Of a stretch of 64,000 bases of DNA, positions 62,647-64,000 are shown one piece after another. Below the pieces are notes generated by a model. It did no database searches and was not told the DNA's origin. It saw nothing but the letters and a program-made list of their open reading frames with translations. Each line of letters begins with the position of its first letter. Within the stretch, counting starts at the first letter, position 1. Made by a program: the position numbers and the translations under genes. Source of the DNA: Candidatus Vecturithrix granuli. GTDB lineage: Bacteria > Moduliflexota > Moduliflexia > Moduliflexales > Moduliflexaceae. Location of the stretch: contig DF820465.1 of the NCBI GenBank assembly GCA_000739535.1, positions 819,159 to 883,158 of the forward strand, read 5' to 3'.

Positions 62647-64000
62647 ATGCACAAGTTCTCACAATTTGATCTGCATCTGAATATCCGCAGGCTTCCTCTG
62701 ACTTACTCTTTAGGGGACCTGACAGCAATTCGGGAGATTTTCACGCCTGAAAACGGCGATAGCGGACGCACGCAACTCCCGAATCTTCCGCCGATTTCCG
62801 AGCCGATCTTGCAGAATGGCAATGAAATCGAAGGGTATTTTGTTCAACATTCTCCGGCGATCATGGTGGCCATCAGAAAGTTTTTACAAGAAATCGCCGC
62901 CCAAACCAAACTCGATCAGCAATCCAGAAAACCTCAACACTCCGAACTGATCCAGAACTATGCGGACGTGCGGCGCGAGTGTATAAGCCGGATTGGCGGT
63001 CATCTGTTAGAAATCGTTAAACAGGAACGCCGCCTGGGCTTATATAATCTCTACTGGCTTGTGCTCTCAAAATATCTGGTTAACCTGCTGGAAACGGTCA
63101 TTTCTGAGAAGGGGGAGAAAAAAAATCGACTTAAGTTAACCATACTTCCAATTATTGCGCAAGCTTTTCAAGAAACCATCGAGCAGGTCAAGCGTTATTT
63201 CCAGAAATACGACATCCAAAAAAGGCGATATTCTCAATATATCGATGATACCATGATCTCTCACCTGGGTTCGGCGTTTAATTATGAGTTTTCGCGGGCG
63301 GTCATTACCGAGCAGGTTCACCTGGTTTTTCCCATGCTTTCCGCGCACAATGTGTTAGAGTGCGCTCAGGCAATCTTCGCGCCTGAAAATAAAAAATATC
63401 ATATCAGCTATCAGGAATTTTTTGAAATCTATTCCGGTGTTCGGGCATATATGGAGAGGCAATGGGATCGCCAGGATGCAGCGTTTGGCGACATGATTGC
63501 GACGGTCTTGAAAATTCCGTTGCAGACGGTCAAGAATATCCCGATTGAAGCCCTCTTATTTCATCCGACCATTATTACAATTCTGGCTGAAGAAATCAAA
63601 CGTTTGCCCGTAAAAGGGGCGAGTCGCAAGAAGGTATTGTTTAAAAGCTGGACGCCTCAACTGGGGAATATGATTGGCGAAGATTCCTGGGAATTTGCGC
63701 TCAGCGATTATCTCAGCTTTGCCAAGGATCTACGGCGTTCAGAAATCATTCTGTTTCTTCGGCAGCGAATTCAATTTATTATGCCTGCCGCCAATAAGAT
63801 TGCAGCGGACAATCCAAAACACCATTCAGACGAGGCAACTGCTGATAAAATCAGCTATCAATTCGAGAAAGGGGCAATCATCAATGACTTGCGCCATGTC
63901 ACCCTACTTTTACTCGATTTGCGAGGGTTCACCGAACTTTCAGCCAGCGACATCAGCGACCATCAACTGAAAGAGCACTTATACAATTTTTTCGATCCGG
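62647..64000 (+). CDS. Class III adenylate/guanylate cyclase-type protein (3' end outside window)
   Basis: An open frame from ATG 62647 runs 451 codons to the window end without a stop, so only the N-terminal part is visible. The first ~400 residues form a mostly helical region with no recognised family (for instance ECISRIGGHLLEIVKQERR, then SYQEFFEIYSGVRAYMERQ). The last ~40 residues begin the class III cyclase catalytic domain: HVTLLLLDLRGFTELSASD, in which the Asp after LLLL would be a metal ligand, followed by LKEHLYNFFDP. It would make cAMP or cGMP if complete. Starts 21 bases after era. Confidence 0.75.
   Translation, partial: MHKFSQFDLHLNIRRLPLTYSLGDLTAIREIFTPENGDSGRTQLPNLPPISEPILQNGNEIEGYFVQHSPAIMVAIRKFLQEIAAQTKLDQQSRKPQHSELIQNYADVRRECISRIGGHLLEIVKQERRLGLYNLYWLVLSKYLVNLLETVISEKGEKKNRLKLTILPIIAQAFQETIEQVKRYFQKYDIQKRRYSQYIDDTMISHLGSAFNYEFSRAVITEQVHLVFPMLSAHNVLECAQAIFAPENKKYHISYQEFFEIYSGVRAYMERQWDRQDAAFGDMIATVLKIPLQTVKNIPIEALLFHPTIITILAEEIKRLPVKGASRKKVLFKSWTPQLGNMIGEDSWEFALSDYLSFAKDLRRSEIILFLRQRIQFIMPAANKIAADNPKHHSDEATADKISYQFEKGAIINDLRHVTLLLLDLRGFTELSASDISDHQLKEHLYNFFDP

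Overview
The window is about 64 kb of ordinary bacterial coding DNA: dense, mostly operonic, A+T-leaning to moderate G+C. It carries unusually many short palindromic and inverted repeats between genes. A lipopolysaccharide- or exopolysaccharide-type cluster, an NlpC/P60 lipoprotein, several periplasmic binding proteins and a MoxR/DUF58/BatD-like operon point to a Gram-negative (diderm) organism. No rRNA, tRNA, CRISPR array or phage module was seen. The large fused sensory proteins, AAA/PD-(D/E)XK protein, toxin-antitoxin genes and repeat load fit an uncultivated environmental lineage. A KSB3/Modulibacteria-like origin is only a guess.

Layout. 86-16518 (+) is a polysaccharide locus. It holds two O-antigen ligase/polymerase-type membrane proteins, a TPR membrane protein, a MurJ/MATE-type flippase, a SAM methyltransferase, four GT4 glycosyltransferases (two of them tandem paralogues), a glutamine-dependent asparagine synthase, an SGNH hydrolase and a secreted glycosidase-like protein. 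A ~200-bp structured inverted repeat splits it. 16515-21674 (-) is a MoxR, DUF58, BatD-like, membrane sulfatase operon. An NlpC/P60 endopeptidase (-) and an AAA ATPase fused to a PD-(D/E)XK nuclease (+) follow. 25012-29661 (-) is a complete BMP-type nucleoside ABC importer. Then come a P-type cation ATPase, a galactokinase-family kinase, two unknown proteins that share a conserved stem-loop leader, and a cyclase-family hydrolase.

38523-41958 is an accessory patch. A decayed type ISP restriction-modification gene is split by a segment carrying a DNA methyltransferase and a small partner, and a UPF0175/DUF3368 toxin-antitoxin pair follows. 41982-45084 (-) is a sugar ABC importer without its ATPase. 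A VapC remnant and a membrane protein with an N-terminal L7/L12-like domain come next.

47425-58254 mixes carbon storage and signalling: butyrate kinase, a STAS protein, glycogen debranching enzyme, phosphohexomutase and ADP-glucose pyrophosphorylase surround a response regulator and a 1008-residue protein that fuses an NMT1/SsuA-type substrate-binding domain to a CheA kinase. The right end holds a CHASE2 sensor with an atypical sigma-54-type AAA domain, Era GTPase, and the start of a class III nucleotide cyclase that runs off the window.

Most notable: the substrate-binding-domain/CheA fusion with its response regulator; the L7/L12-like domain in a membrane protein; a paired leader element with compensatory changes; two copies of a ~200-bp folded inverted repeat; one restriction-modification module inserted in the corpse of another; and a CHASE2 regulator whose GAFTGA motif reads GAFPGA.
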